This document shows, piece by piece, positions 23,431 to 32,202 of a stretch of DNA of 64,000 nucleotides. Source of the stretch: Streptomyces mangrovi (GTDB lineage Bacteria > Actinomycetota > Actinomycetes > Streptomycetales > Streptomycetaceae). The notes under the pieces were generated by a model. It was given only the letters and a program-made list of their open reading frames with translations, did not search any database and was not told the DNA's origin. Position 1 is the first letter of the stretch; every line of letters begins with the position of its first letter. The position numbers and the translations under genes were made by a program. Where the stretch lies: assembly GCF_900114215.1 (NCBI RefSeq), contig NZ_FOSG01000025.1:1-64000 (forward strand), read 5' to 3'.

Positions 23431-25188
23431 TTACGCGCCCAGCAGCTTGCGGACCCGGTCCGCGCCGACGGCCAGCAGCAGCGTGGGCAGCCGCGGGCCG
23501 GTGTCGCGGCCCACCAGCAGCCTGTACAGCAGGGCGAAGAAGGCGCGCTGGGCCACCTTCAGCTCCGGGGTCGGCCTGGCGTCCGGCGACAGGCCCGCCC
23601 GCACCTTGGGCACGCCGTAGACCAGGGTGGTCAGACCGTCCAGCGACCAGTGGTCGTCCAGACCGTCCAGCAGCAGTCGCAGCGACTCGCGCGCGTCGTC
23701 GTCGAGCGAGGCCAGCAGTTCGGTGTCCGCTTCCTCGCGCACCCGGGTGCGCTGCTCGGCCGGCACGTGGGTGCTGATCCACCGCTGCGCGCAGTCCAGG
23801 CGCGGACGCGTCTCGTCCAGGGAGCCCACCGGGTTGTCCGGGTCCAGCTCGCTCAGGATGCGCAGCGTCTGCGCCTCGTCCCCGGTGGTGATGTCCGCCA
23901 CCGACGCCAGTGTGCGGTACGGCAGCGGGCGCGGGGTGCGGGGCAGTTCGCCGCCGGCGGTGGTGGTGGCACGGCGGTACGCGGCGGCGTCCGCGGGCTG
24001 CGCGGCGCCGTCGGCGACCTTGCGTTCCAGGGCGTCCCACTCGTCGTAGAGCCGCTGGATCTCCTGGTCGAAGGCGATCTTGAAGGACTGGTTCGGGCGG
24101 CGGCGGGCGTACAGCCAGCGCAGCAGCGGAGCCTCCATGATCTCCAGCGCGTCGAGCGGGGTGGGAACCCCGCCCTTGGAACTGGACATCTTCGCCATGC
24201 CGCTGATGCCGACGAAGGCGTACATCGGACCGATCGGCTGCTCGCCGCCGAAGATCTCCCGCACCAGCTGCCCGCCGACGACGTAGGAGGAGCCGGGGGA
24301 CTGGTGGTCCACGCCGGAGGGCTCGAAGACCACGCCCTCGTACGCCCAGCGCATCGGCCAGTCGACCTTCCAGACCAGCTTGCCGCGGCGGTGCTCCGAC
24401 AGCAGCACCGTCTCCTCGTGGCCGCACCGGCACACGTACGTCAGCCGCGTGCTCTCGTCGTCGTACGCGGTGATCGTCGTCAGGTCGCGGTCGCAGACGG
24501 AGCAGTACGGCTTGTACGGGAAGTACCCGGCGTCGCCCGCGCTGCCGTCGTCCTCGCCCGCGGCGCCCGAGCCCTCGGCGGCCTCGATCTCCGCCGCGGA
24601 CATCTCGGCGTCCTTCGGCCCGCCCTGCTTCTTCGAGGCATTGCCGGCGCTCTCGGGCGTGACCTTGGTGCGGTAGCGGTCCAGGACGGCGTCGATGCGG
24701 GCGCGCTCGCGCATGGCGAAGAGGATCTGCTCGCTGTACGCGCCGGAGGTGTACATCTCCGTCTGGCTGATGCCGCGCACCTCGACGCCCAGCTCGTCCA
24801 GCGCCCGCACCATGGCGGCCCTGAAGTGCTCGGCCCAGCTGGAGTGCTCACTGCCGGGAGGCGCGGGCACCGCGGTGAGCGGCTTGCCGATGTGCTCCGA
24901 CCACGAGGCGTCGACGCCCTCGATGCCCGCCGGGACCTTGCGGAAGCGGTCGTAGTCGTCCCAGGACAGGATGTGCTCGCAGGGCACGCCGCGCCGCTTG
25001 ATCTCGTCGGCGACGAGGTGCGGCACCATGACCTCGCGGAGGTTGCCCAGGTGGATGGGGCCGGAGGGGCTCAGACCCGAGGCGCAGACGACCGGTTTGC
25101 CGGGGGCGCGGCGCTCCGCCTCGGCGATGACCTCGTCCGCGATGCGGGAGACCCAGTCGGCCTCTGTGCTCTGAGCCACGGTCGGCAC
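23431..25188 (-). CDS. lysS: Lysine--tRNA ligase, class I (archaeal type)
   Basis: This 585-residue class I lysyl-tRNA synthetase is the form found in archaea and some actinobacteria, unrelated to the common class II enzyme. Seen: HIGH-like SGPIHLGN, KMSKS-like KMSSSKGG, and a four-cysteine zinc-binding insert (CSVCDRD and CRCGHEE). The GTG at 25188 gives the N-terminus MPTVAQSTEADWVSRIADEV, with AGGAAAGGG just upstream. The frame remains open to 25716, across the divergent promoter, and that part is ignored. It is divergent from argS, a pairing of two synthetase genes also seen in other Streptomyces. Confidence 0.95.
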   Translation of the reverse strand: MPTVAQSTEADWVSRIADEVIAEAERRAPGKPVVCASGLSPSGPIHLGNLREVMVPHLVADEIKRRGVPCEHILSWDDYDRFRKVPAGIEGVDASWSEHIGKPLTAVPAPPGSEHSSWAEHFRAAMVRALDELGVEVRGISQTEMYTSGAYSEQILFAMRERARIDAVLDRYRTKVTPESAGNASKKQGGPKDAEMSAAEIEAAEGSGAAGEDDGSAGDAGYFPYKPYCSVCDRDLTTITAYDDESTRLTYVCRCGHEETVLLSEHRRGKLVWKVDWPMRWAYEGVVFEPSGVDHQSPGSSYVVGGQLVREIFGGEQPIGPMYAFVGISGMAKMSSSKGGVPTPLDALEIMEAPLLRWLYARRRPNQSFKIAFDQEIQRLYDEWDALERKVADGAAQPADAAAYRRATTTAGGELPRTPRPLPYRTLASVADITTGDEAQTLRILSELDPDNPVGSLDETRPRLDCAQRWISTHVPAEQRTRVREEADTELLASLDDDARESLRLLLDGLDDHWSLDGLTTLVYGVPKVRAGLSPDARPTPELKVAQRAFFALLYRLLVGRDTGPRLPTLLLAVGADRVRKLLGA

Positions 25189-25357
25189 GTCCCTTTCCTG
25201 GCTGTGGTGTCCAAGCTGCGGTGTCCAAGATGACGGCTCCATTGTTTCAGACGCGGTACGGGCCGCGCGCCCGCGATGAACGCGCGCGCCCCGGCGGTGG
25301 GCCGCGTGGGATACTGGACCGATCCGAAAACCCCACTCAGAGGAACGGCACTCCTTC

Positions 25358-27142
25358 ATGGCCTCGGTCCCCTCCCTTGCCGCAACCGTCCACCAGCGCG
25401 TCGCGGACGCCCTCTCGGCAGCCCTGCCGGAGGTCGCGTCGGCAGACCCGCTGCTGCGACGCAGCGACCGGGCGGACTTCCAGGCCAACGGGATGCTGGC
25501 GCTGGCCAAGAAGCTGGGGGGCAACCCGCGCGAGCTGGCCGGCAGGGTGGTCGCCGCGCTGCCGGAGACGGACGAGATCGCCGGCATCGAGGTCTCCGGG
25601 CCCGGCTTCCTCAACATCACCGTCTCCGACGCCGCGATCGTGCGGACGCTGGCGGCGCGGGCGGCCGACGAGCGGCTGGGCGTGCCGTACGCCGAGCGGC
25701 CGGGCACCACCGTCATCGACTACTCGCAGCCCAACGTGGCCAAGGAGATGCACGTCGGGCACCTGCGCTCGACGGTGATCGGCGACGCGATCGTGCAGAT
25801 CCTGGAGCACCGGGGCGAGAAGGTCGTCCGGCGGCACCACATCGGGGACTGGGGCACGCAGTTCGGCATGCTCATCCAGTACCTGGTCGAGCACCCGCAC
25901 GAGCTGGACCATGCCTCCGGCGAGGAGGCCGGCGGCTCCGGCGCGTCCGGCGAGGCCGCGATGTCCCGGCTGAACCGGCTCTACAAGGCGGCCCGGGCGC
26001 TGTTCGACTCCGACGAGGAGTTCAAGGCGCGCGCCCGCGACCGGGTGGTGCTCCTGCAGAGCGGCGACCGGGCCACGCTGGAGATGTGGCGGAGGATCGT
26101 CGGCGAGTCGATGATCTACTTCCACGCGGTCTACGACCAGCTCGACGTGGAGATCCGCGACGCGGACGTGGTCGGCGAGAGCGCCTACAACGACGACCTC
26201 CAGCAGGTCGTGAAGGAACTGGAGGACAGCGGCGTCGCGGTGCGCTCCGAGGGCGCGCTGTGCGTGTTCTTCGACGACGTCAAGGGCCCCGACGGCAAGC
26301 CCGTCCCGCTGATCGTGCAGAAGTCCAACGGCGGTTTCGGCTACGCCGCCACCGACCTGGCCGCCATCCGCGACCGGGTCGGGAAGCTGGGCGCCGACAC
26401 CCTGCTGTACGTGGTGGACGCCCGGCAGGCGCTGCACTTCAAGATGGTCTTCGAGACCGCGCGCCGGGCCGGCTGGCTGCCCGGGGACGCCGCGCGGCAG
26501 CTCGCCTTCGGCACGGTGCTGGGCAAGGACGGCAAGCCGTTCAAGACCCGTGAGGGCGAGACGGTCCGGCTGGTGGACCTGCTGGACGAGGCCGTCGAGC
26601 GGGCCACGGCCGTGGTGCGGGAGAAGGCGGAGCAGGGCGGTCTGGAGCTGACGGAGGAGGAGATCGCCGAGCGCGGCGCCCAGGTGGGCATCGGCGCGGT
26701 GAAGTACGCCGACCTGTCGACGTCCATGTCGCGCGACTACGTCTTCGACCTGGACCGGATGGTCTCGCTCAACGGCGACACCAGCGTCTACCTCCAGTAC
26801 GCCTACGCCCGGATCCAGTCGATCCTGCGCAAGGCCGGCGACGCGCGGCCCGCCGCGCACCCGGAGGTCGAACTGGCCCCGGCCGAGCGGGCGCTGGGCC
26901 TGCACCTGGACGAGTTCGCCGAGACGCTGGCGGGCGTGGCCGAGACGTACGAGCCGCACAAGCTGGCCGCGTACCTCTACCAGCTCGCCTCGCTCTACAC
27001 GACGTTCTACGACCAGTGCCCGGTGATCCGGGCGGAGTCGGAGGCGGTCAGGGAGAACAGGCTCTTCCTGTGCGACCTGACGGCCCGCACCCTGCGGCAG
27101 GGCATGGCGCTGCTGGGCATCCGCACCCCCGAGCGGCTCTGA
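25358..27142 (+). CDS. argS: Arginine--tRNA ligase
   Basis: This 594-residue class I synthetase charges tRNA-Arg. It has the ArgS-specific N-terminal tRNA-binding domain (about residues 1-105), the HIGH signature in HVGHLRSTVIGD, a catalytic Rossmann core (GGFGYAATDLAAIRDR), and the helical anticodon-binding domain ending SEAVRENRLFLCDLTARTLR. ArgS enzymes usually have a weak KMSKS; here LGKDGKPFKTREGE is at the expected place. A short Gly/Ser/Ala-rich insert lies at about residues 185-205. It is followed by a 20-bp perfect terminator. Confidence 0.97.
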   Translation: MASVPSLAATVHQRVADALSAALPEVASADPLLRRSDRADFQANGMLALAKKLGGNPRELAGRVVAALPETDEIAGIEVSGPGFLNITVSDAAIVRTLAARAADERLGVPYAERPGTTVIDYSQPNVAKEMHVGHLRSTVIGDAIVQILEHRGEKVVRRHHIGDWGTQFGMLIQYLVEHPHELDHASGEEAGGSGASGEAAMSRLNRLYKAARALFDSDEEFKARARDRVVLLQSGDRATLEMWRRIVGESMIYFHAVYDQLDVEIRDADVVGESAYNDDLQQVVKELEDSGVAVRSEGALCVFFDDVKGPDGKPVPLIVQKSNGGFGYAATDLAAIRDRVGKLGADTLLYVVDARQALHFKMVFETARRAGWLPGDAARQLAFGTVLGKDGKPFKTREGETVRLVDLLDEAVERATAVVREKAEQGGLELTEEEIAERGAQVGIGAVKYADLSTSMSRDYVFDLDRMVSLNGDTSVYLQYAYARIQSILRKAGDARPAAHPEVELAPAERALGLHLDEFAETLAGVAETYEPHKLAAYLYQLASLYTTFYDQCPVIRAESEAVRENRLFLCDLTARTLRQGMALLGIRTPERL

Positions 27143-27148
27143 GGTCCG

Positions 27149-27192
27149 CGGGCCCGTGCCGCACCGGGCGTTCCCGGTGCGGCACGGGCCCG
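27149..27192. terminator. Bidirectional terminator between argS and SDR gene
   Basis: A perfect 20-bp stem (27149-27168 with 27173-27192) with a CGTT loop lies between two convergent stop codons. Confidence 0.9.
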
Positions 27193-27196
27193 CCGT

Positions 27197-27976
27197 TCAG
27201 CGTTCGCGGTGCACCTTGGTGTTGGACGCCTGGGCGCGGGGGCGGACGACCAGCAGGTCGACGTTGACGTGCGGGGGCCGGGTGACGGCCCAGACGACGG
27301 TGTCGGCCACGTCCTCGGCGGTCAGCGGCTCGGCGACGCCCTCGTAGACCTTCGCCGCCTTCTCGGCGTCGCCGCGGAAGCGGGTGAGGGAGAACTCCTC
27401 GGTGCGCACCATGCCGGGCGCGATCTCGATGACGCGCACCGGCTGCCCGCACAGCTCCAGGCGGAGGGTTTCGGCCAGGACGTGGGCGCCGTGCTTGGAG
27501 GCGACATAGCCGGCGCCGCCCTCGTAGGTGCCGTGGCCCGCGGTGGAGGAGAGCACGAGCACGGTGCCGTCGCCCGAGGCGGTCAGGGCCGGGAGCAGGG
27601 CCTGCGTCATGTGGAGCGTACCCAGCACGTTGACCTCGTACATCGACTGCCAGTCGGCGGGGTCGGCGGTGGCCACGGGCTCCAGGCCCAGGGCGCCGCC
27701 GGCGTTGTTGACCAGCACGCTGCCGGGGGCGAGGGGGCCGAGCCGGGAGGCGAAGGCGTCCACGGCGGCGCGGTCGGTGACGTCCAGGGGGTGCGCCTCG
27801 GCCCGGTGCCCGTCGGCGTTCAGCCCGGCGGCGAGCTCCTCCACACGGTCGGCGCGGCGGGCGGTGAGCACGGTGCGGTACCCGGCGGCGGCCAGCCGGC
27901 GCGCGGCGGCGGCGCCGATACCGCTGCTCGCGCCGGTGATGACGGCGGTGGGCTGTTGCTCGGCGGGCGGGGTCAT
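27197..27976 (-). CDS. SDR family oxidoreductase
   Basis: This 259-residue classical SDR has cofactor motif TGASSGIG, NNAG in VNNAGGALG, Ser in VLSSTAGHG, and the catalytic tetrad Tyr/Lys in YVASKHG. The ARRADR stretch after strand 2 favours NADPH. It resembles YdfG-type serine/3-hydroxy-acid dehydrogenases, including the late segment VADTVVWAVTRPPHVNVDLL. Its physiological substrate is not predictable. It starts at ATG 27976 with a GAGGAG site upstream. Downstream is the argS terminator. Upstream, between it and ynfA, lies a partial copy of the ynfA 3' end. Confidence 0.9.
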   Translation of the reverse strand: MTPPAEQQPTAVITGASSGIGAAAARRLAAAGYRTVLTARRADRVEELAAGLNADGHRAEAHPLDVTDRAAVDAFASRLGPLAPGSVLVNNAGGALGLEPVATADPADWQSMYEVNVLGTLHMTQALLPALTASGDGTVLVLSSTAGHGTYEGGAGYVASKHGAHVLAETLRLELCGQPVRVIEIAPGMVRTEEFSLTRFRGDAEKAAKVYEGVAEPLTAEDVADTVVWAVTRPPHVNVDLLVVRPRAQASNTKVHRER

Positions 27977-28034
27977 GGAGGGCTCCTCGCGGGGTGGTGG
28001 ACGTTTCCGGGGCGGACCGCCTCGAAGGATAGGC

Positions 28035-28132
28035 GGCCGGTTTCACCCGCCCCGCGGCGCGTACATGCTGTGCTGCCCGGGGGCGTCCCCCGGACCCCCG
28101 GCCGGTTTCACCCGCCCCGCGGCGCATACATG
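28035..28132. repeat. 33-bp direct repeat: duplicated 3' end of ynfA
   Basis: The sequence at 28100-28132, which includes the last codons and stop of ynfA, occurs again at 28035-28067 with a single mismatch (65-base period). The outer copy is non-coding and lies just after the gene end. This looks like a local tandem duplication. Confidence 0.85.
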
Positions 28133-28443
28133 ATCAGCGCGACCCCGGCCAGGCAGACCAGCGCTCCCGCGACGTCCCAGCGGTCCGGCCGGAAACCGTC
28201 CACGACCATGCCCCAGGTCAGGGAGCCCGCGACGAAGACCCCGCCGTACGCCGCCAGCACACGGCCGAAGTTCGCGTCCGGCTGGAAGGTGGCGACGAAG
28301 CCGTATGCGCCCAGTGCGATCACCCCGGCGCCGATCCACGTCCAGCCGCGGTGCTCGCGCACTCCCTGCCACACCAGCCAGGCGCCGCCGATCTCCAGGA
28401 GGGCGGCCAGGGCGAACAGCAGGACGGAGCGCGCGACGGACAT
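28108..28443 (-). CDS. YnfA family membrane protein (UPF0060)
   Basis: This 111-residue integral membrane protein has four hydrophobic helices: LLFALAALLEIGGAWLVWQG, IGAGVIALGAYGFVATF, VLAAYGGVFVAGSLTWGMVV and VAGALVCLAGVALIMYAP. This is the YnfA/UPF0060 family, small drug/metabolite transporter-like proteins related to SMR pumps. Conserved features such as ALLEIGGAWLVWQ and AYGGVFVAGSL are present. No substrate is known. It starts at ATG 28443. The last codons and stop are duplicated downstream (28035-28067). Confidence 0.92.
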   Translation of the reverse strand: MSVARSVLLFALAALLEIGGAWLVWQGVREHRGWTWIGAGVIALGAYGFVATFQPDANFGRVLAAYGGVFVAGSLTWGMVVDGFRPDRWDVAGALVCLAGVALIMYAPRGG

Positions 28444-28523
28444 ACCGGGAGCGTAGAGGGCAGGCGCCGGCGCCTGCCCCCGGGGATCGTCCAGGGATCG
28501 TCCGGGGACCGTTCAGGGTGTGC

Positions 28524-28952
28524 TCAGGGCCAGACCAGGCAGTACGGCTGGTGGCCGGCCTCGTGGAGCCGGTGGCTGAAGTCCTGCCACTCGTGCAGGA
28601 GCCGGTAGACGTCGAAGGCGTCGCGCGGGCCGCCCCGGTCGGGGACGGTGGACCAGATGAAGGCGGCGGCGCCCACCGACTCCTCCCCGATGCCGCGCAG
28701 CGGGTCGACGACCGTCATGGGGAGCCTGACCACCGCGTAGTCGGAGTGGAGGACGACCAGTTCCAGCGGAGGCACCCTGTGCAGCGGGACGCCCTCGATG
28801 CCGGTGAGGACCATGGCGGCCATCGTCTCCGGCTTGATGCTGGTGAACATGCCGTGGCCCAGTTCGTCCCCGCCGAGCTCGTCCGGGCGCATCGCGATGG
28901 GCACTCGGGCGGCTGTGGCGCCGTCCGGCGCGCCGAAGTACTTGTAGGTCAC
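28524..28952 (-). CDS. Conserved actinobacterial hypothetical protein
   Basis: This 142-residue soluble protein starts VTYKYFGAPDGATAARVP and ends HRLHEAGHQPYCLVWP. I recognise it as a conserved Streptomyces protein encoded beside hemL but know no function and no domain name. It has no signal peptide or membrane helix; the charged, mixed alpha/beta composition suggests a small globular protein. The GTG at 28952 is chosen because the recognisable sequence begins there. The same frame stays open to an ATG at 29144, adding 64 low-complexity Gly/Arg/Glu residues with coding-like third positions, so a longer form is possible. It is divergent from hemL. Confidence 0.7.
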   Translation of the reverse strand: MTYKYFGAPDGATAARVPIAMRPDELGGDELGHGMFTSIKPETMAAMVLTGIEGVPLHRVPPLELVVLHSDYAVVRLPMTVVDPLRGIGEESVGAAAFIWSTVPDRGGPRDAFDVYRLLHEWQDFSHRLHEAGHQPYCLVWP

Positions 28953-29270
28953 CCCCACCCGGCCACCCTTGCTGCTCCTCGTCTCCGTGCCCTCGGCCCC
29001 GGCCGCCCCGGTCTCGCCGGCCCCGACCTCGGCGGTCTCGCTGACCGCTCTCGCGTCGCGGTCCCGCCGGTGGCGCCCCCGCGCCCGTCTGGGGCCCCGG
29101 CCCAGGTCCCCCGTGCCCTCGCCCAGTCCGCCACCGCGCTGCATGTCACCACCCGACCACTTGCGGCCCCCGCCGCGCAACCAGATCATCGTCTCAGAGA
29201 CTTCCAGAGACCTCCCCTTCTGGCGGGCTGTGAAACGCCCGGCCGCACATGCGCGCGAGGCTCTGAGACC

Positions 29271-30605
29271 ATGGCTTGCGTGAGCTATCCGTACGATGCC
29301 CCAGTATCGCAGTCGCTGTACGACCGTGCCGCCGTCGTGACGCCCGGAGGCGTGAATTCTCCGGTGCGCGCTTTCCGCGCCGTGGGCGGTACGCCCCGCT
29401 TCATGGTGTCCGGTACCGGTCCGTACCTCACCGACGCCGACGGCCGTGAGTACGTGGACCTCGTGTGTTCCTGGGGCCCGATGGTCCTCGGGCACGCCCA
29501 CCCCGCCGTGGTCGAGGCGGTGCGGCGGGCGGTCGCGCACGGCACGTCCTTCGGCACGCCCGGTGAGGGCGAGGTCGAGCTGGCCGAGGAGATCGTCGCC
29601 CGCGTCGCCCCCGTCGACCAGGTGCGGCTGGTCTCCTCCGGCACCGAGGCCACGATGTCCGCGATCCGCCTGGCGCGCGGTTTCACCGGGCGGGCCAAGG
29701 TGGTCAAGTTCGCCGGCTGCTACCACGGACACGTCGACGCGCTGCTGGCCGCGGCCGGCTCGGGCGTGGCCACCTTCGCCCTGCCCGACACCCCCGGTGT
29801 GACGGGCGCGCAGGCCGGGGACACCCTGGTGCTGCCGTACAACGATCTGGACTCGGTCGCCGCCGCCTTCGCCGCGCACCCCGGCGAGATCGCGTGCGTG
29901 ATCACCGAGGCGTCGCCGGGCAACATGGGCGTCGTGCCGCCGCGCGACGGCTTCAACGCCGGGCTCAAGCGCCTGTGCGAGGAGAACGGGGCGCTGTACG
30001 TCTCGGACGAGGTGATGACCGGATTCCGCGTCTCGAAGGCCGGCTGGTACGGCCTGGACGGCGTCGTGCCGGACCTGATGACCTTCGGCAAGGTGATGGG
30101 CGGCGGCTTCCCGGCCGCGGCCTTCGGCGGCCGGGCCGACGTGATGGCCCACCTCGCCCCCGCCGGACCCGTCTACCAGGCCGGCACCCTCTCCGGGAAC
30201 CCGGTCGCCACCGCCGCCGGCCTCGCCCAGCTCCGCCTGCTGGACGACGCGGCGTACGAGCGGCTGGACGCCGTCTCCGCCGAGATCCGCGCGCTGGTCA
30301 CCGAGGCGCTGGCCGAGGAGGGCGTGGCGCACCGGCTGCAGAGTGCGGGCAACATGTTCTCGGTCTTCTTCACCGACGAGGACGTGGCGGACTACGACGC
30401 GGCCAGGCGCCAGGAGTCGTTCCGCTTCACCGCCTTCTTCCACGAGATGCTGGCCCGGGGCGTCTATCTGCCGCCCTCGGCCTTCGAGTCCTGGTTCGTC
30501 TCCACCGCCCACGACGACCGGGCCGTCGAGCGGATCGCCGCCGCCCTGCCGCCGGCCGCGCGCGCCGCCGCGCGGGCCGGCGCCGCCGGGGAGGAGGGGG
30601 CATGA
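29271..30605 (+). CDS. hemL: Glutamate-1-semialdehyde 2,1-aminomutase
   Basis: This 444-residue, PLP-dependent enzyme converts glutamate-1-semialdehyde to 5-aminolevulinate, supplying HemB. Seen: the HemL start PGGVNSPVRAFRAVGGTPRF, VSSGTEATMSAIRLARGFTG, SDEVMTGFR, and the PLP lysine in TFGKVMGGGFPAAAFGG. The last 20 residues are Ala/Arg-rich. The ATG at 29271 is used; a GTG at 29280 would give VSYPYDAPVSQ. It overlaps the next gene by 4 bases (ATGA). It is separate from the rex-hem operon that makes its substrate and starts a group running into cytochrome c maturation. Confidence 0.96.
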   Translation: MACVSYPYDAPVSQSLYDRAAVVTPGGVNSPVRAFRAVGGTPRFMVSGTGPYLTDADGREYVDLVCSWGPMVLGHAHPAVVEAVRRAVAHGTSFGTPGEGEVELAEEIVARVAPVDQVRLVSSGTEATMSAIRLARGFTGRAKVVKFAGCYHGHVDALLAAAGSGVATFALPDTPGVTGAQAGDTLVLPYNDLDSVAAAFAAHPGEIACVITEASPGNMGVVPPRDGFNAGLKRLCEENGALYVSDEVMTGFRVSKAGWYGLDGVVPDLMTFGKVMGGGFPAAAFGGRADVMAHLAPAGPVYQAGTLSGNPVATAAGLAQLRLLDDAAYERLDAVSAEIRALVTEALAEEGVAHRLQSAGNMFSVFFTDEDVADYDAARRQESFRFTAFFHEMLARGVYLPPSAFESWFVSTAHDDRAVERIAAALPPAARAAARAGAAGEEGA

Positions 30606-31411
30606 CGGGCGTGCCGAACGGGGGCGCCCCGAACCCGGCGGAGTCGGCGGACCCCGCGGGAATGACGGACCCGGCGGATGTGGCGCTCTCCTCCGGAACG
30701 GCGGGGGAGCGCGAGCAGCACGGCGGCGGGAAGCGCACCGTCGTCCATCTGATGCGGCACGGCGAGGTGGAGAACCCCAAGGGGATCCTCTACGGGCGCC
30801 TGCCCGGCTACCACCTCTCCGACCTGGGGCGCCGTATGGCCGAGCGGGTCGCCGAGCATCTGGCCGGACGTGACATCGCCCATGTCGTCGCCTCCCCGCT
30901 GGAGCGCGCCCAGGAGACCGCCTCGCCGATCGCCAAGGCGCACGGCCTGGACGTGGTCGGCGACGAGCGGCTGATCGAGGCGGAGAACATCTTCCAGGGC
31001 AAGACCTTCGGCGTCGGGGACGGGGCGCTGCGGCGGGTCGCGAACTGGCCGCACCTGCGCAACCCCTTCCGCCCGTCGTGGGGCGAGCCGTACATCGACC
31101 AGGTGGTGCGGATGATGGCGGCGCTGGAGGCCGCCCGGGACGCCGCCCGCGGTCACGAGGCGCTGTGCGTCAGCCACCAGCTGCCGATCTGGACGGTGCG
31201 CAGCTTCGTCGAACGCCGCCGGCTGTGGCACGACCCGCGCAGGCGGCAGTGCACCCTGGCGTCGCTGACCACCTTCACCTTCGTCGGCGACCGGATCGTC
31301 TCGGTCGGCTACAGCGAGCCGGCCCGCGATCTGGTGCCGCCGCACCTGAGGGCCGGGGCGAAGCCGGTCAAGGGGCAGGCGGGGGGCAGGGGCCCCGGGT
31401 TCGGAGCCTGA
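30602..31411 (+). CDS. Histidine phosphatase (phosphoglycerate mutase-like) family protein
   Basis: This 269-residue protein has a disordered N-terminus of about 45 residues, then the RHG phosphatase domain. It shows the phospho-acceptor motif LMRHGEVENP, a second arginine in ASPLERAQETA, a conserved glutamate in the LIEAENIFQGKTFG region, and the second catalytic histidine in CVSHQLPIWT. Family members remove or move phosphate on small molecules. The exact substrate is unknown, and glycolytic mutase activity is not implied. It is coupled to hemL by a 4-base overlap, and a 14-bp hairpin follows, so hemL and this gene form a two-gene unit. Confidence 0.9.
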   Translation: MTGVPNGGAPNPAESADPAGMTDPADVALSSGTAGEREQHGGGKRTVVHLMRHGEVENPKGILYGRLPGYHLSDLGRRMAERVAEHLAGRDIAHVVASPLERAQETASPIAKAHGLDVVGDERLIEAENIFQGKTFGVGDGALRRVANWPHLRNPFRPSWGEPYIDQVVRMMAALEAARDAARGHEALCVSHQLPIWTVRSFVERRRLWHDPRRRQCTLASLTTFTFVGDRIVSVGYSEPARDLVPPHLRAGAKPVKGQAGGRGPGFGA

Positions 31412-31416
31412 ACGGC

Positions 31417-31446
31417 CCGACCGGCCGCGGCGCCGCGGCCGGTCGG
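31417..31446 (+). terminator. Terminator after the hemL unit
   Basis: A perfect 14-bp stem (31417-31430 with 31433-31446) with a two-base loop starts 5 bases after the stop codon. It separates hemL and its partner from the cytochrome c maturation genes. Confidence 0.8.
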
Positions 31447-31579
31447 CGACTACCCGGCGACCGCCATCCGGAGTGACCCAAGTCACAATCGGGTGGGGGA
31501 GTTGTCGGGGTATCGCCCGGTGGGGCCTTTTGGTGGGGGCGGGGGAACGCCTGCGCGAGGCGCATGGGAAACTTTTCAC

Positions 31580-32197
31580 ATGTTTCTTCGCGCTACCGGC
31601 TCCCCGGGCCGCTCCCGGCTGTCCGCGGCCGTCACCGCCGCGGCGGCCTGCGCACTGATCCTGTCGGGCTGCGGCGCCGGCGGCGGCCAGGAGCAGAGCG
31701 GCGGATCCGGCAAGAACTACGTGGACGGAACGGGCGCGGTCACCGAGGTGAAGCCGGCCGATCGCAAGCCCGCCCCCGAGCTCTCCGGCGAGACGGTGGA
31801 CGGGAAGCGGCTGGACGTCGCCGACTACCGGGGCGATGTCGTGGTCCTCAACGTCTGGGGCTCGTGGTGCCCGCCCTGCCGCGCCGAGATGCCGCACCTG
31901 GTGAAGGTGGCGGGCGACACCGAGGACCGGGGAGTGCGGTTCGTCGGGATCAACACCCGGGACCTCGACCGGGTCCCGGCCCAGCGCTTCGAGGAGGAGT
32001 ACGAGGTGCCCTACCCCAGCCTCTACGACCCCTCCGGCAAGCTCCTGCTGCGCTTCCCCAAGGGCAGCCTCAACCCGCAGGCCATCCCCTCCACCCTCGT
32101 CCTCGACCGGGAGGGGAGGATCGCCGCCCGGGCCCTGAAGCCGCTCGGCGAGGAGGAACTCCGCTCCATGATCGAGCCCCTGATCAAGGAGAAGTGA
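31580..32197 (+). CDS. resA: TlpA/ResA-type thiol-disulfide oxidoreductase lipoprotein
   Basis: This 205-residue, membrane-anchored thioredoxin-like protein has a signal peptide with lipobox LSGC (Cys31) and a redox site WGSWCPPC (Cys97 and Cys100) in a TlpA/ResA fold with the usual cis-proline near AIPSTLVLD. In system II cytochrome c maturation, ResA reduces the apocytochrome CxxCH cysteines outside the membrane, using electrons from CcdA. It starts at ATG 31580; no strong Shine-Dalgarno is visible. The ccdA gene follows after 5 bases. Confidence 0.93.
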   Translation: MFLRATGSPGRSRLSAAVTAAAACALILSGCGAGGGQEQSGGSGKNYVDGTGAVTEVKPADRKPAPELSGETVDGKRLDVADYRGDVVVLNVWGSWCPPCRAEMPHLVKVAGDTEDRGVRFVGINTRDLDRVPAQRFEEEYEVPYPSLYDPSGKLLLRFPKGSLNPQAIPSTLVLDREGRIAARALKPLGEEELRSMIEPLIKEK

Positions 32198-32202
32198 GGC
32201 GG

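Noticed and set aside
25189..25357. T-box or other leader between lysS and argS
   Set aside because: The gap is short, shared by divergent genes, and contains no specifier or T-box conserved motif that I could see.
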